In this document: in pieces, positions 10,851-21,355 of the stretch
Numbering within the stretch: position 1 is the stretch's first letter
How the letters are laid out: the number at the start of each line of letters is the position of its first letter
The notes under the pieces: model-generated
Database searches by the model: none
Seen by the model: only the letters and a program-made list of their open reading frames with translations
What the model was told of the DNA's origin: nothing
NCBI RefSeq assembly: GCF_043290135.1
Contig: NC_134707.1
Span: 78,944,987 to 79,008,986 of the forward strand
Origin: Rhipicephalus microplus
Lineage: Eukaryota; Arthropoda; Arachnida; Ixodida; Ixodidae
DNA: 64,000 nt
Reading direction: 5' to 3'
Translations under genes and position numbers: made by a program

Positions 10851-12818
10851 TCTCAGAGCGGAGAGGTAGCGCTGCGTGACGGTGACGAGACGGTGATTCT
10901 CGAGCCTCCGAAACTCATCGAGCATGGGTTTGTCGGGGTTGTGTTGCTTGTGGTAGAAGGTGTGGTCTCCCTCAGCGTTGGTGAGGTATAGTCCGTTGAG
11001 GTTGGTACACCGAGAGAGCGCAACGTAGACGAGCTTCTGCGGGTGCGTCTTGGAGTAGTCGTACACGACCGAGGCATAGGTTCCCCCCTGAGATTTGTGC
11101 ACGGTGATGGCGCTGGCCTGGACAAGGGGGAACTGCGTCCATTTACAAGCTATGCCGGCCTTTCGATCTACCGTGACGGTGGCCGACTGCATCTCGATGG
11201 GTATCCAGTTCTCGCTGGTGACGTCGTAGCCGTTTGAACGGGCCTCGCGAACGGCCCGAGCGGCGCGCGCATGCGTGAGCTTTCCGGTACCGGGCACATC
11301 GAACTCGAGCCACAGTCGCCTCACGAGCGTTTCTTCATCCTCGTCTCCTTCTACCTTCTTCATCCACTCCATCTCCATCATCGGGCAACAGGCCGGCGAG
11401 CTCACACAGGCGTAAGACTCCAACCGCACCGTTGACCAGACCATCCACGAGATCGATGTTATGAGTCATCATGTAGGGCTTGCCAACCACGGCCATGACT
11501 TCCCCGGGCAGATTTGCAAACTCGCTGGGAACCATGCGGGCAACCCTGCGCTTGGCATTCTCGAGCAGATGCGGCGTCTTGCAGCCGAGGTACCGATCAC
11601 GCGCGCGAAGCACCACGAAGTCGTCCTGCGAAGGGGCCACGGTCTCGTTGAAACGCGTGACATCGGCGTTCGAGTAGAAGATGCGCACGGCCGAGGGCAC
11701 GCGCTCGGCGGCTTCCTCGACCTTGACGAGCTTGGATTCGAGAAGCTTTGCTTCTTCGGGCTCGAGCGCGCGGCCGTCCCCAATCTTGGTGAGGACCGCG
11801 CAGAAGGTGACGTCGGACTGGCGCACGACTCTCACGAGCGGGAAGTATTCGAGATGATGCCAGGTGACAGTGCTGAATCCGAGGAGACCATCAGCACTGC
11901 GGGGCTGCTTGAAGATCTCGCTGGCACGCACGGGCGGCAACTGCCGCAGGTCCCGCAGAGGATGACGTCCAGTCCACTGAAGGGTTCGTTGAGTCGCTGC
12001 GTCATCTGGCGCAGACGGCAATCAACCAGTTTGAGTTGGTCGGTGGACATCATACTGACTTCGTCTATGATGACGCACTTGATTCTCCGGAAGGCACACT
12101 GGAAGGTGTTCAGGTCACTAGGTCGGAGTCCACCGTCCCCCATGACTCCGAGGCGGGCGTCCTGTCGGTTTCCACGGGCAGCCCGCACGAGTTTGAAGGC
12201 ACTGTGGACGGTGGTTCTACGCACAGCAACGGCGGCCTTTCCCGTACTGGCGCAGATCACGTACGCGTTGTAGACGGAAGGGACGGATGAGGAGGAGCCG
12301 TCTTCCCAGCCAACGGCACCGCAGCAGTCCGCACAGCGGTTATACACGTCTATGGCGAGCTTGATCACGAAGGTCTTGCCACAACCCGCGGGTCCCGTGA
12401 AGAAGACCCGCAGCAGAGGCTGCCCCGGCGTGGTCTGACGGTTCAGAATCTCGTGCAGCAACTCGTACTGCTCGGGGTTGGTGCTGCGCATCATCGAGAC
12501 GTACTCTTCTCGTTCCATGATTCCTTGCCGTTTGCGTACCGCAGCATACGGCGTACTGACCTCCTTGAGCAGTCGGAGCAGGCGCTCGTTAGGCAGCACG
12601 TCCGCGTACATACTAGCATCCGCATCTCGTCGTTCGGGGATTTGTACCCGCGCGCACCCGTCATCTTCATTATATTCTTCTTCTTCCATTGTTCTTTCTT
12701 CATCCTCCTCTCTCTCTCGCCTGAGCCGCAGCATCTCGGCGTAGTGGACCTCCACCATTGCTTGGACCAGTGCATCGTCATCCGCCAGGTTGTATTCTTT
12801 TCGTTTTACCTCGATCAA
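10851..12818 (-). pseudogene. Helentron Pif1-family helicase domain
   Basis: A superfamily 1B 5'-3' DNA helicase that would unwind the donor strand in rolling-circle transposition. The Walker A motif FFTGPAGCGKTFVIK lies near 12390, Walker B CVIIDEVSMMSTDQL near 12060, RQLPPVRASEIF near 11940, and late motifs SAITVHKSQGGTYASVV (about 11100) and YVALSRCTNLNGLYL (about 11010). An acidic low-complexity stretch (EREEDEERTMEEEEYNEDD) precedes the core. Frame changes occur near 11960 (after VILCG) and near 11340-11440. All key motifs remain readable. Confidence 0.85.
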
Positions 12819-12833
12819 CTGCTTGTTGTTCTC

Positions 12834-14700
12834 TTAGATGGACACATACCTATTACCATCCAACACATCAACCGTTTCGCTTTGGAACGGGACGTATAGA
12901 AGGACATTTTCCCGCATATACGACTCCACATCGTTACCGGGGTTGTATCCGCGGTAGCGTATCACAGCCGGCCGTACCCTGAGCACGTAACGGCAATCAC
13001 CCTTCGCCGGCTGGTACTTGCTGGCGAAGTCGGCGAGGCATACATCCTTGAGGGTAGGCGGCCTGGCCTCGTACTTTTGCACGAGGTTCGCTTTCCAGAC
13101 GTCGGTGGAGCCCGGAGGGAGCGCCTCCAACTCGGCACGCGTTTTGCATACGCGCACCCGTTCTCCGGGGTAGCACATGGGGACGTACACCACTTCCCGG
13201 CTCTTGTGCGACATGCCCAGCACATGGTGACGTACACCACTTCCCGGCTCTTGTGCGACATGTCCTGTTTGAGCAGAAACCAGGCCGCCTCCTGTGCCGA
13301 CATTTCAATTCCTTTAAGGATGTCCACATGAAGCTTGCGGATCACGGCTTCGATGTGGTGGTTGGGATTCGTTTTGAGGATCTCGGCAACGGTGCATTTG
13401 AGGTTGGACATTCCGCGGTCGGACTTATTGACATAGTCCACCACGTAGGAAGCGCATGCGTAGTGATCGAGTATTATCTGCGTATCCATATTTGAATCCA
13501 AGAGCCGGCCTATCCACGCGTTGAATGCATTCACAAACTTCTCCGCCGGGGTCCTTCAATGGAGGACGCAAGGTCGCGAAAGGCCGGCAAGCAGGACATC
13601 CATATACTCCTTCTCGGAGTGCAGGCTGAAAGCGCGTAGGAACGAGGCGACATCCTCAAAGTCGACGGACTCGAGGCCCTCGTGCATTTCATCATACTTC
13701 TTCTTGAGGGCCTTGAGACGCTGGCGTTCCCACTCACTCTCCGCATCGTCTCCCTCCGGTGCAGGTGGAAACGGCACCACGATCCTCGTTTCATCACTGG
13801 GCATGAAGGGCGCCCCGAACCGGCACTTGGTGCGGCCGCGCTTGTAGCACGTGTGGGTGTGCTGATGCGTCTGTGTGCGCGGCCGCCTGAGGAGCGTAGT
13901 GTCGAGCGTGAGGAGTTGAGCCACCGTCTCGAGGGTCTTGGGCATGGCACCTTCCTCACCGGTGAGCTCCTCGTCGGACGCCTCTTCGAGCCACAGGATC
14001 ACGTGCACGTGCGCGCTTCCTCTCTGCTGGAACTCCACCCGCTTGAATAATCCCGGATCACGTACGGGCGGAACGGAGAGCAGTTTCGTTCGGCAAGCAC
14101 GTTCATGATGGCGTCGAAGATCCTGTTGATGTACATTGCGCAGGAAATGGGGTCTTCGTTCACGAGCTCCACGCGCTCCCAGGCCATCATCTCGGACACG
14201 GGCCGAGGCGTGCCGTCGGGCCCAACCCGCAGCCGCTCCAGGGTCTCGAGCAGGCGCTCCCAGTGGACCTCGGACGCGGACATGGTCAGTTACGCGTGCG
14301 GCTTGCCCAACTGGCGGATCATTGCGAAGAGTTCACTCCTGCGATCCTGCCAGTACTGGACCGTATTTGGAACGCCCCGCATGAATGCGAGGTCGTGGTT
14401 CAGTACCTCCTCCAGGAACTTCTTACCGCCACTCTCGAGCTGCTCGCGCGTGATGGAACCACTGGTCTCGGTGCGAAACATCATGTTGCCTTCCGCAACG
14501 TTGTACCGCATCACCTTCGCGGCCATGTACAAGACGTGCTCCGGCATTGCTCCACGCCGGTCGGTGCGCCGTATCTCGCTGCTGGCCATGGCGAATGGCG
14601 TGAAACGCGGACCGATGATCTTGCGAGGCACGCCCATGTATATTGTGGGGAAGGCGAGCTCTTCCGCATACCCATCCATGAAGAGCGCCAGTGGGACGCG
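12834..14700 (-). pseudogene. Helentron Rep (Helitron_like_N, HUH endonuclease) domain
   Basis: This is the rolling-circle replication initiator part. It begins with YAEELAFPTIYMG (about 14670), continues through QYWQDRRSELFAMIRQLG, LTMSASEVHWERLL and EFQQRGSAHVHVILWLEE, where HVH at about 14011 is the metal-binding HUH motif. Further on, DHYACASYVVDYVNKSDRG (about 13460) supplies the Tyr-x3-Tyr pair expected to nick and join DNA. Lesions are an in-frame TAA near 14290, frame changes near 14000-14040 and 13540, and a 47-bp tandem duplication at 13172-13265. Non-functional copy. Confidence 0.85.
13172..13265. repeat. 47-bp tandem duplication inside the Helentron
   Basis: The unit beginning AGCACATGG starts at 13172 and again at 13219, so the period is 47 bases, with only isolated differences (GGGG/GGTG, GCCC/GTCC). 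Because 47 is not a multiple of three, it shifts the Rep-helicase linker frame, visible as SHKSREVVYV encoded twice in two frames. This is a single, well-defined inactivating event. Confidence 0.85.
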
Positions 14701-15770
14701 GTTCTCACCCGGAGCGAGGTGCAGGCTATGCGATCAGCTTGTCGCGGATCGATCAGCTTGTCGCTGGATCGATCAGCTTGTCAGCGGCAGCGGCATCGTC
14801 CAGTTCACCGCTTCGCTCCCCATCATCTCTCATCAAGAGAGCGATCATCTCTCATCAAGAGAGCGCGCGGTCGTTGCTCATCCTCCTCATTAAAGATCGT
14901 CTTTGACATGGCATTGAGGGCAATGGCTAGTTGCACGGGGTCATCCAAATCTATGTTCTCAGGGACAGTCTCGATGTCATCTGCGTCGTCTCCCCCCTGG
15001 ACGCGTTCACCTTCACAAACGGCCGCATCATCGTCATCGAAGACACCCAGCCGACTCCAGTCGATGCGCACGCCGCTAGCGACATACAACGGCGCATGCT
15101 CCAGGTGCTTCAACCACGCCAAGATGTTACCGCGCTTCAACAGTCCGCGCCTGTACGTAGCCGGACTCAACAGCCTCCGCTTCACGTGCACGTCTATCGC
15201 AACGTCCTCGGGAACCAGCCGCGGAAGACACTCCACCACGCTCGGAACGTCGATGGGCACGTTCACGATCTGTCCCTTAATGCCGTACTGACCGTTGCCC
15301 CGCGGGAGCCGCCTGATGCTCATGAAGGGGAGTCGAGGCGAGATGAGGCGCTCTTCCACCGGGTACAGATCGGGGAGGTCCGCGGGACGAGGCAGGTACG
15401 CATAGCCGTGGCTCTTGCTCAACGGCGGAACCCGTCCGGCCACCAGGGACTCTCGGCAAGACGCACACACCCGGACCGCTCCGAAGGGAGCCAGCCGCGG
15501 GTCTTGCACATCCATGTCGTCGCATCGGTGTTCGCCCGACTGTTCCGAACTCGTTCCAAAGAACTTGCAACGCGTTCAACCTGTTGGTCTCGTTCCTCAC
15601 GCCGGAAATGCAGCTCAGGTTGTTATCAAACCACAGCCGGTCACACACGGTGCAGCTGTGACCGAAGCTGCGATCCACAAAGTCGCGTTTGAAACGCGCG
15701 TCCGGACGAGCAAAGTCCAGCGTTCGCACCCTTTCCCGCGCGGCACGTTCACTGGCTCAAACGGCTTCGG
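14701..15770 (-). pseudogene. Helentron DUF6570-like / Cys-His region
   Basis: This part lies upstream of the Rep core. FGHSCTVCDRLWFDNNL (about 15650) is a Cys pair with aromatic context usual in animal Helitron proteins. CASCRESLVAGRVPPLSKS (about 15460) starts a DUF6570-like segment that runs through ERLISPRLPFMSIRRL, GIKGQIVNVPIDVPS and HVKRRLLSPATYRRGLL. A frame change occurs near 15500-15540. The domain commonly precedes Rep in animal Helitron-like proteins; its function is not known to me. Confidence 0.7.
14720..14870. repeat. Short tandem repeats inside the Helentron
   Basis: Three imperfect copies of a roughly 20-base unit containing GATCAGCTTGTCG lie at about 14730-14785. A second repeat, CATCTCTCATCAAGAGAGCG, appears twice at about 14822-14863. 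They lie between the DUF6570-like segment and Rep and may contribute to the frame loss there. Confidence 0.65.
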
Positions 15771-16265
15771 GAACGTCCACTCGCCGTTGACGATTGTGAG
15801 TGGCGTCTTGACGCCGGCCTTCATCGCCCTTCTCCGCCTTACACTTGCGTTGTCGTTCCGCTTCTTGGGCCGCGTTCGCGGCTCGATGCTGACGCCTCAT
15901 CTCAGCCTCGCGAGCGCGCAGTTCACCATCCGCTGCATGCTTCGCCCGCTTGTCCTCGGCCTCGCGAGCGCGAAGTTCGGCATCCTCTGCACGCTTCGCC
16001 AACTGTCCTCGGCCTCGCGAGCGCGCAGTTCGGCATCCGCTGCACGCTTCGCCCGCTTGCACTCGGCCTCGCGAGCACGCAGTTTGCCATCCGCTGCACG
16101 CTTCGCCCGCTTACGTTCGGTCTTACGAGCCCTTCGCAGCGCCGCCTTGTCTTCCAACGTCGGCGAAACCACCGCGGTACCGTCACGTCCAACGACGGGT
16201 GCAGTGCTGGCATTCGGTTGTACTGCATTCGTTGTTGATGGTAGCATTGCCTCCGGGACATCCAT
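15757..16265 (-). pseudogene. Helentron N-terminal repeat-rich coiled coil
   Basis: From the Met at 16265 (MDVPEAMLPSTTNAVQPN) the frame leads into four or more tandem copies of a unit like KRAKRAADAELRAREAE, alternating basic and acidic residues as in a coiled coil. The DNA is correspondingly repetitive (CTCGCGAGCGCG..., period about 45-48). A frameshift in the third unit (about 16060) moves the sequence into the next frame, which reads through AEDKRAKHAADGELRAREAE toward the downstream domain. The unit number is probably variable between copies. Confidence 0.6.
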
Positions 16266-17042
16266 CGCACGACCCGCTCTCGACGGGAGACTGAGAGAGA
16301 AGGCGGGCGCGCGAGATAGAGGGATGCGCGCGCAGCTGCAGCGAGCGAAGGGGGAGGGGGACGCGCGCAGCGGCGTTAAAGATATAACGCGCGTTACTGA
16401 CACCAACATCAGCGTCGCGTCCGTGGCTTATTCGGTAGAGCGTCGCGCTGCGGCCCGCCAAGTCCTCTTTCTTTTAAAGATAGAGAGAAGACTGCGGACG
16501 CCGCCGACGACGGTGGATGGTTTGGGGTCGCTTATAAAGTGTATTCACACTTAAAACAGCAAACTGGCAAAAAACGAAGCGCACGCCGGATGATTCTCGG
16601 CGCGGCGGCCGCAGATGCGCTCGCGCTTCCAAGGTTGCCAAGGTGCGCGGTGCAGCTTTGACCAGTAAGAGGTCGCGCCTGCTACCACGTGACCCGCGCA
16701 GCCAATTGCCGTTCGTTTTCGTTTTTTTACTTGCTCCTCGCACTTTTATTTTCACTCGGCGAAATACGAGACCGCGACCATCGGAAAGCCGGCTTTCTCC
16801 TCTTTCCAAAGCTGCCAAAATGGCGGCTCACGGTCAACAACTTGGCGCGTTTGCGCGGCGTGAACAACACCGTTTCAGGGGCTTTTTTTTCGCACTTTTC
16901 GGCGACTAGCCTCGGCAAAAACACTATTTGCGGGATTTGTAGCGCACGTTTCGCTGTAGTATTTCAGAACAAGGAAGTTGAAGGTCTGAAGATTACGAAA
17001 AAAAATGAATCAGAAAATCGCATATTTTGACCAAAATCGGCA
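16266..17042. other. GC-rich 5' region of the Helentron and presumed 5' part of the Mutator-like element
   Basis: 16266-16500 is very GC-rich and purine-rich and probably forms the Helentron leader. From about 16560 on, the base composition changes, and this stretch leads up to the G-rich terminus at 17062. No convincing gene is seen. A 12-base palindrome-like GTGTATTCACAC lies near 16540. Confidence 0.4.
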
Positions 17043-17149
17043 CTTTACTTCCGCGCCCCCCCTTAAAGCATTGTATTTGAGTTACAACCCATCCTTACAA
17101 TTGATAATTTAAACTAACAATGTGCACTAGAAAGCTCACCTCCACCTTG

Positions 17150-17283
17150 AGCTTCTTTGAACTTGGTCTTTTTTGAGGGGAAGATATAATCCTTTTGTAA
17201 TCATCCCTGTAGTAGAGGTCAGCAGAAAAAAAAAGGTTGTTTCCGCTTCTGGCTTTCGCGACATAACATGTTTGCTTCAACAA
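17150..17283 (-). other. Possible exon fragment, unrecognised
   Basis: On the minus strand an open frame reads SPQKRPSSKKLKVE and is followed directly by a donor-like GTGAGC (about 17155). It is basic and short and I do not recognise it. It may belong with the acidic fragment at 17518-17637. Weak support only. Confidence 0.2.
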
Positions 17284-17333
17284 CTACACTTGTGCTTTCG
17301 TTCTCGTCCATTATCTGCTCCTGCCTTTCAATT

Positions 17334-17517
17334 AATATAATAATGTATGTAACGGGACCGAAATGGGGTGCTGTAAAATTTAAGGAACGAAGTCCAGCAC
17401 AAAATCTTACCTAGAACTTTGTTTCAATATAATAATGTATGTAACGGGACCGAAATGGGGTGCTGTAAAATTTAAGGAACGAAGTCCACCACAAAATCTT
17501 ACCTAGAACTTTGTTTC
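17334..17517. repeat. 92-bp tandem duplication
   Basis: 17334-17425 and 17426-17517 are nearly identical (CAGCAC in the first is CACCAC in the second). Each unit contains a minus-strand CTAGGTAAG that resembles a splice donor. The near identity shows the duplication is recent relative to surrounding relics. Confidence 0.9.
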
Positions 17518-17637
17518 ACTGCTCATTCTTTTCTGCACCATTCGAGGAATCTTCAGAGTCTGACAAGTCCAAGTCGGCATTGTCCCCATTTGCTGCAATT
17601 CTCTCAAGAATTTCGAGGGCAGAAGCACCGGCGGCAT
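17518..17637 (-). other. Possible exon fragment, acidic, unrecognised
   Basis: The minus strand has a TTTAG acceptor-like site at about 17638, then an open stretch ALEILERIAANG followed by LDLSDSEDSSNGAEKNEQ and a TGA at the boundary of the 92-bp repeat. Acid-rich segments of this kind occur at the N-terminus of some piggyBac-derived proteins, but the similarity is too weak to call. It could be a remnant of a host or transposon exon. Confidence 0.25.
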
Positions 17638-17640
17638 CTA

Positions 17641-19326
17641 AATAGATTTTTTAGTATTTATTTGCAAAAAATAGACCCCTAAACTCAATAGCGAGGAAGA
17701 GCAAAGCAAGATAATGGGTTTGGCCAAATGTAGTCGCAAAGAGTCAACATTGTCCTGACGTGCACCCTTTTGCACATCGAGTTTACGAGTGAAGTGAAGA
17801 AAAAATCAAAAAGGCGCAGGCAAAAATAAATATAGTGAATGAAACCTTCATCTTTCATGAGCTCGTAAAATGATATTCAAGATCACATCGTTTTTAAATA
17901 CATGAAAACTATTTACTTTGGCGGCGTCGATAGAAAGCCTCCGGACTGAAAGACGCCATTTTCGTTTGTTAGCCTGAGCGCCACCGAGCGCCTACACTTT
18001 CATGAAACACCAATAGATGGCACTATCAGTCTCTACTATAGCTTGTAGACCGTGCTCTGGTTTCGTTTTTGATTCGTTTTGTTTACGGAGCGCTGAAATC
18101 TAAATGTGCAATACGTTGCACGCAGTGTCTTAAGAAGATATAGATGGGTAATGGATACCAGAGGTGGGCATAATTCCTCTATAAATGAGATGTTCATTGA
18201 ACTTGGCTGTTTCGCCTAGCGTCACCTCTTTCCATGAGCCACCTCACTCCGCATAGGTTGGTGTTCCAACCTATGCATCCAAGCATATTCCTTTGCATTT
18301 TTGCACATCGTTAATACGAACAGAACAATATCACGCATGGTCCTAGAATGTTTCGCGCTGTTCTGTAGTTGACCTTCTTGTCGGGAGAAAAAGCTCTGCA
18401 GGCGGCACCACCTTGCCGTGCCCCAGCGACGTGTGGATCTCGCACGAAACCACAGTAGCTATAGGATTGTGCACAAATGTGAGATGCTATACATACTCAT
18501 GGCGGAAAAAACAACTTGAGGATGTAAACAAAACATACCTATGAACGGCTGCTAATGGCTCAGGCTGATTCAAAACATCGTCGCCATAAGGCTTGAAGCT
18601 GAGGTGCTGTCATCCTCGTAACTTTAAGCTTGTCCTCGCTCTATTCACATGAAGTTGCAAGATAGTTTCGAGCAGCGCATGTGTTTTGCAGCGCTGGCGC
18701 GCACCCATGCGCGTGTGCCGACATCATAGGAGCGACTATAGTGACACGAGATGAGACCCTGGGTCTGATCTAACAATGCAAGCAAAACCCAAGCTGCTGG
18801 AAACTGTAGGTGAGGGCCATCTCGACAGATTAAACATGCGGTAGATATTCTTTGTAGACTGAATTTCCTCTTACTCTTCGGAAGAGCTGCCTCTTGAATA
18901 GCTGGTATAAATTTCTGGCAATTATTACTGCTCAAAATAGTGAACTTGTAAAGCTGGCTGTGATATTTGGCTTGGAAAGATTCTTTTCATTACAGAATTT
19001 CGGTGTTGTTGCAGCATAATCACGAGGGGCACGCCCTTCTGTGAAGTTCGCCAGCTTAGGGCACTTTTCTAACCATACACGCACATTGGTTCGCGCAAAG
19101 GTCTGTTGAAAATCACTGTGTTGCCAAGATGAGCAAATTCAAATTGATTCTGAAAGTTCAGCGGCTGGACTAACTACTAGAAAGTGCTGGTTGCACGAGA
19201 AACAAATTTAACATGCCAAAATATACGATTCAAAAGCATCGATGATCAGGGATCGGTTTGAATAAGCGTTGTAATGAAAGTGTTAAGCTTAAAAAATGAT
19301 GAATCGATCTGAGGATATAACGTTAA
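17641..19326. other. Region without a recognised gene
   Basis: I see no convincing coding region or element. A perfect 11-bp stem with a four-base loop lies at 18251-18276 (GCATAGGTTGG / CCAACCTATGC). Confidence 0.4.
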
Positions 19327-19910
19327 TTTAAAGGGACCCTGCAACAGTTTTTCCAGAAATGGATTCACTAAAGAAGCTTATTGCCTTATGAATAATAACT
19401 GTAAAAATTTTTAGAATCTGTCCAGTATGAGCTGAGTTGCAAAGATTTTCCACATGCTGCATTTGCATGCTCTTTTCTCGTTCTGACGAAAAGGCTTGAA
19501 GCATAGCCGGGAGAGATGGCATAAGAAAAGAAAATGAGTCACGTGCGTGTCATCACCTTGAGCACTCTGTCTGTCTTTTTTTCCCCCCTTTGAATATACG
19601 GCTTTTCAGTGGGATCGCGCATGTCCGCGTGGACATGTCACGGCAACCCGCGGTGGCCCCAGTAACGGCCGAACGTCCCATGCTCAAATCAGCCAATGGC
19701 CAGTACATTGGCTGTGACGAGCGATTTTTGACATTGTGGTGTCATTTACTGAGAGAAGAAAGCAGTTTTCATCTGACTTTGAGAATTTATTGTGAATTCC
19801 AGGTTACGTGCTGCGCTATAATGTTTAGCTCGCATTTTCTCAGTAGCCTCGACTACCGATCGGCAGCTTCTTCTGACCATGCTCAAAAAGTGTTCCAGGG
19901 CCCCTTTAAA
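19327..19910. mobile_element. MITE-like element with TTTAAAGGG termini
   Basis: The left end TTTAAAGGGACCCTGCAACA and the inverted right end (complement: TTTAAAGGGGCCCTGGAACA) match at about 17 of 20 positions and define a 584-bp non-coding element. Such termini are typical of non-autonomous DNA transposons in arthropod genomes. No target duplication is clear because the flanks are AT-rich. It encodes nothing. Confidence 0.6.
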
Positions 19911-20032
19911 TTTGAAGTGGGGCTTTGCGGCAGAGCAAATTTTTCCTGGATAGGTGCTTTCAGGACTTAGCATCGCTATATTACAGTGAAACCACCTCTA
20001 CAGGCAGTTACAGGAGTTTTAATATACATCTA

Positions 20033-20271
20033 GCCCCGCCACGGTGGTCTAGTGGCTTAGGTACTCGGCTGCTGACCCGCAGGTCACGGGATCAAATCCC
20101 GGCTGTGGCGGCTGCATTTCCGATAGAGGCGGAAATGTTGTAGGCCCGTGTGCTCAGATTTGGGTGCACGTTAAAGAACCCCAGGTGGTCAAAATTTCCG
20201 GAGCCCTCCACTACGGCTTCTCTCATAATCAAATCGTGGTTTTGGGACGTTAAACCCCACAAATCAATCAA
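20033..20271 (+). mobile_element. Ruka-type tRNA-derived SINE, full length
   Basis: This is a 239-bp SINE with a tRNA-like head. The pol III A box TGGTCTAGTGG is at 20045-20055 and the B box GATCAAATC at 20090-20098, followed by a tRNA-unrelated body (GGGTGCACGTTAAAGAACCCC) and the tail GGGACGTTAAACCCCACAAATCAATCA. It is flanked by a perfect 14-bp duplication TTAATATACATCTA (20019-20032 and 20272-20285), proving retrotransposition. It matches the Ruka SINE described from Rhipicephalus ticks as I remember that family. Its tail is the source type for the 26-bp stub at 8475-8500. Confidence 0.9.
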
Positions 20272-20285
20272 TTAATATACATCTA

Positions 20286-21355
20286 TTAGTTCATGTTGAA
20301 CACTTTGAAATATTCAATAATTTCAAGTCGTATAGAAGCGAATTCGAATCCTCTACTATTCATTCGAATATTTGAAGCATTCGAATATTCGCACAAGCCT
20401 ACTCTGAAAGGGAGTCTTGAAATGTTAAAATTTGTTTATTACCTGCAAATTTTTTTTCAGGGCGCTTGTGCTTCTTAACAGCTACTCTCAAATCACTTAA
20501 CTCTAAGTTAGGTTGATAAACGCAATAAAATCTGCTTTCGCAGTGCCTCAGCAGCGCTTAAATGACCCCAAATGGATAAACTTTCTTCGAACTTCGCGTG
20601 CACACACCATGAGCTGTCCAATGGGTCAAGTGCCGCCAATTGGCTAGATTTGAATATGTCTTTCCGTTGGCCACAATTTGCGACAACCAAAAAAGGCGTC
20701 GCTGAAGCAGCAGAGCCGCTATTGCGAGTTCTCTAATGGTCGTTTCCACTTTGTTCAGGGACTCTCATGTGGCTTGCTTTTCAAGTGTGCTGCTCCGCAT
20801 CTATCATTGGCTGGCGAGATGATGTTTAATTTTTACTTTGTATTGCTTTCGCCATCGTGGCTATTCTTTCATGTGCATCTGCTTTTGCGTTCATGTGTGT
20901 TCTTTGGCGCACTGGGTCTGCTTCGCACTGGTAGTTTTTCCACGTGACGGAGATGCCTGGAGCATAGAGTTTCCTAAATTTAACTTGTCCCGGGACTCTG
21001 GCGCTGCGATCGTTCAGCGATCATGGGAATGATGGGTAGTACACACACTTGGGGGCGCCGAATCGCATTTGTGGCTTCGTTCATTGATGTGTTTCGGTTG
21101 TGTTTCGAAGGAAAGAACGAACCCTTTAGAACTTCGTGGCCCAATTTGAAAAGGTAAGCCTTAAAAAATAAGTTGGTGATGCACAGCCCCTTAACATTTG
21201 CTGATTTTTATTTCGTGAAAAAACAACTCCAAGCCACACAAACACACACGGAGCCAGAAGAAGGCCAGAAGTACAACAATCAGACAAATGTTTGTACTAC
21301 CCATTATTTTCATGCTCGCTGAAACGACGTGCGTTGATTTTTTTCACCGTTGATG
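20286..21355. other. Region without a recognised gene
   Basis: The left part holds short repeats of ATTCGAATATT type (about 20360-20395). A donor-like GAAAAGGTAAGCC occurs at about 21147-21159, but no exon can be defined. Nothing else is seen. Confidence 0.35.

Larger units (their letters stand above)
9946..16265 (-). mobile_element. Helentron (Helitron-like rolling-circle transposon with endonuclease)
   Basis: A minus-strand coding block of about 6.3 kb carries, in order, a repeat-rich coiled-coil N-terminus, a DUF6570-like Cys/His region, a HUH Rep domain, a Pif1-type helicase and a C-terminal APE endonuclease. Rep plus helicase defines Helitrons, and a C-terminal APE endonuclease defines the Helentron (Helitron2-like) branch. 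The block is clearly more GC-rich than its surroundings, has no introns, and is broken by about eight or more frame changes and stops. The exact termini were not located; a candidate 5' boundary is the palindromic GTGTATTCACAC stretch near 16540-16551. Confidence 0.85.
6731..17062 (-). mobile_element. Candidate Mutator/Kolobok-type DNA transposon, split by a Helentron
   Basis: A DDE transposase gene (7170-9397, minus) is followed by its own poly(A) signal. The sequence at 6734 reads GGGGGGACGTGGCAAGTAAA inward, and the complement of 17043-17062 reads GGGGGGGCGCGGAAGTAAA inward, which is about 18 of 20 matching with one gap. A TTAA lies next to each end (6726-6729, five bases off; 17063-17066, adjacent). 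I infer these are the two terminal inverted repeats of one transposon whose 5' untranslated part was separated from its gene by the Helentron at about 9.9-16.5 kb. The TIR match is short and imperfect, so the outer limits are tentative. Confidence 0.45.

Noticed and set aside
9946..16265. Polinton/Maverick or host helicase gene
   Set aside because: HUH Rep and Pif1 helicase in one polypeptide with a C-terminal APE endonuclease fit a Helentron; no polymerase B, integrase or capsid genes are present.
16415..16465. tRNA-like string (GTGGCTTATTCGGTAGAG) in the Helentron leader
   Set aside because: There is an A-box-like start only, with no B box and no cloverleaf I could fold.
20033..20105. Possible tRNA gene (A and B boxes present)
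   Set aside because: The tRNA-like part continues into a SINE body and tail and is flanked by a 14-bp target duplication, so it is a SINE head and not a tRNA gene.
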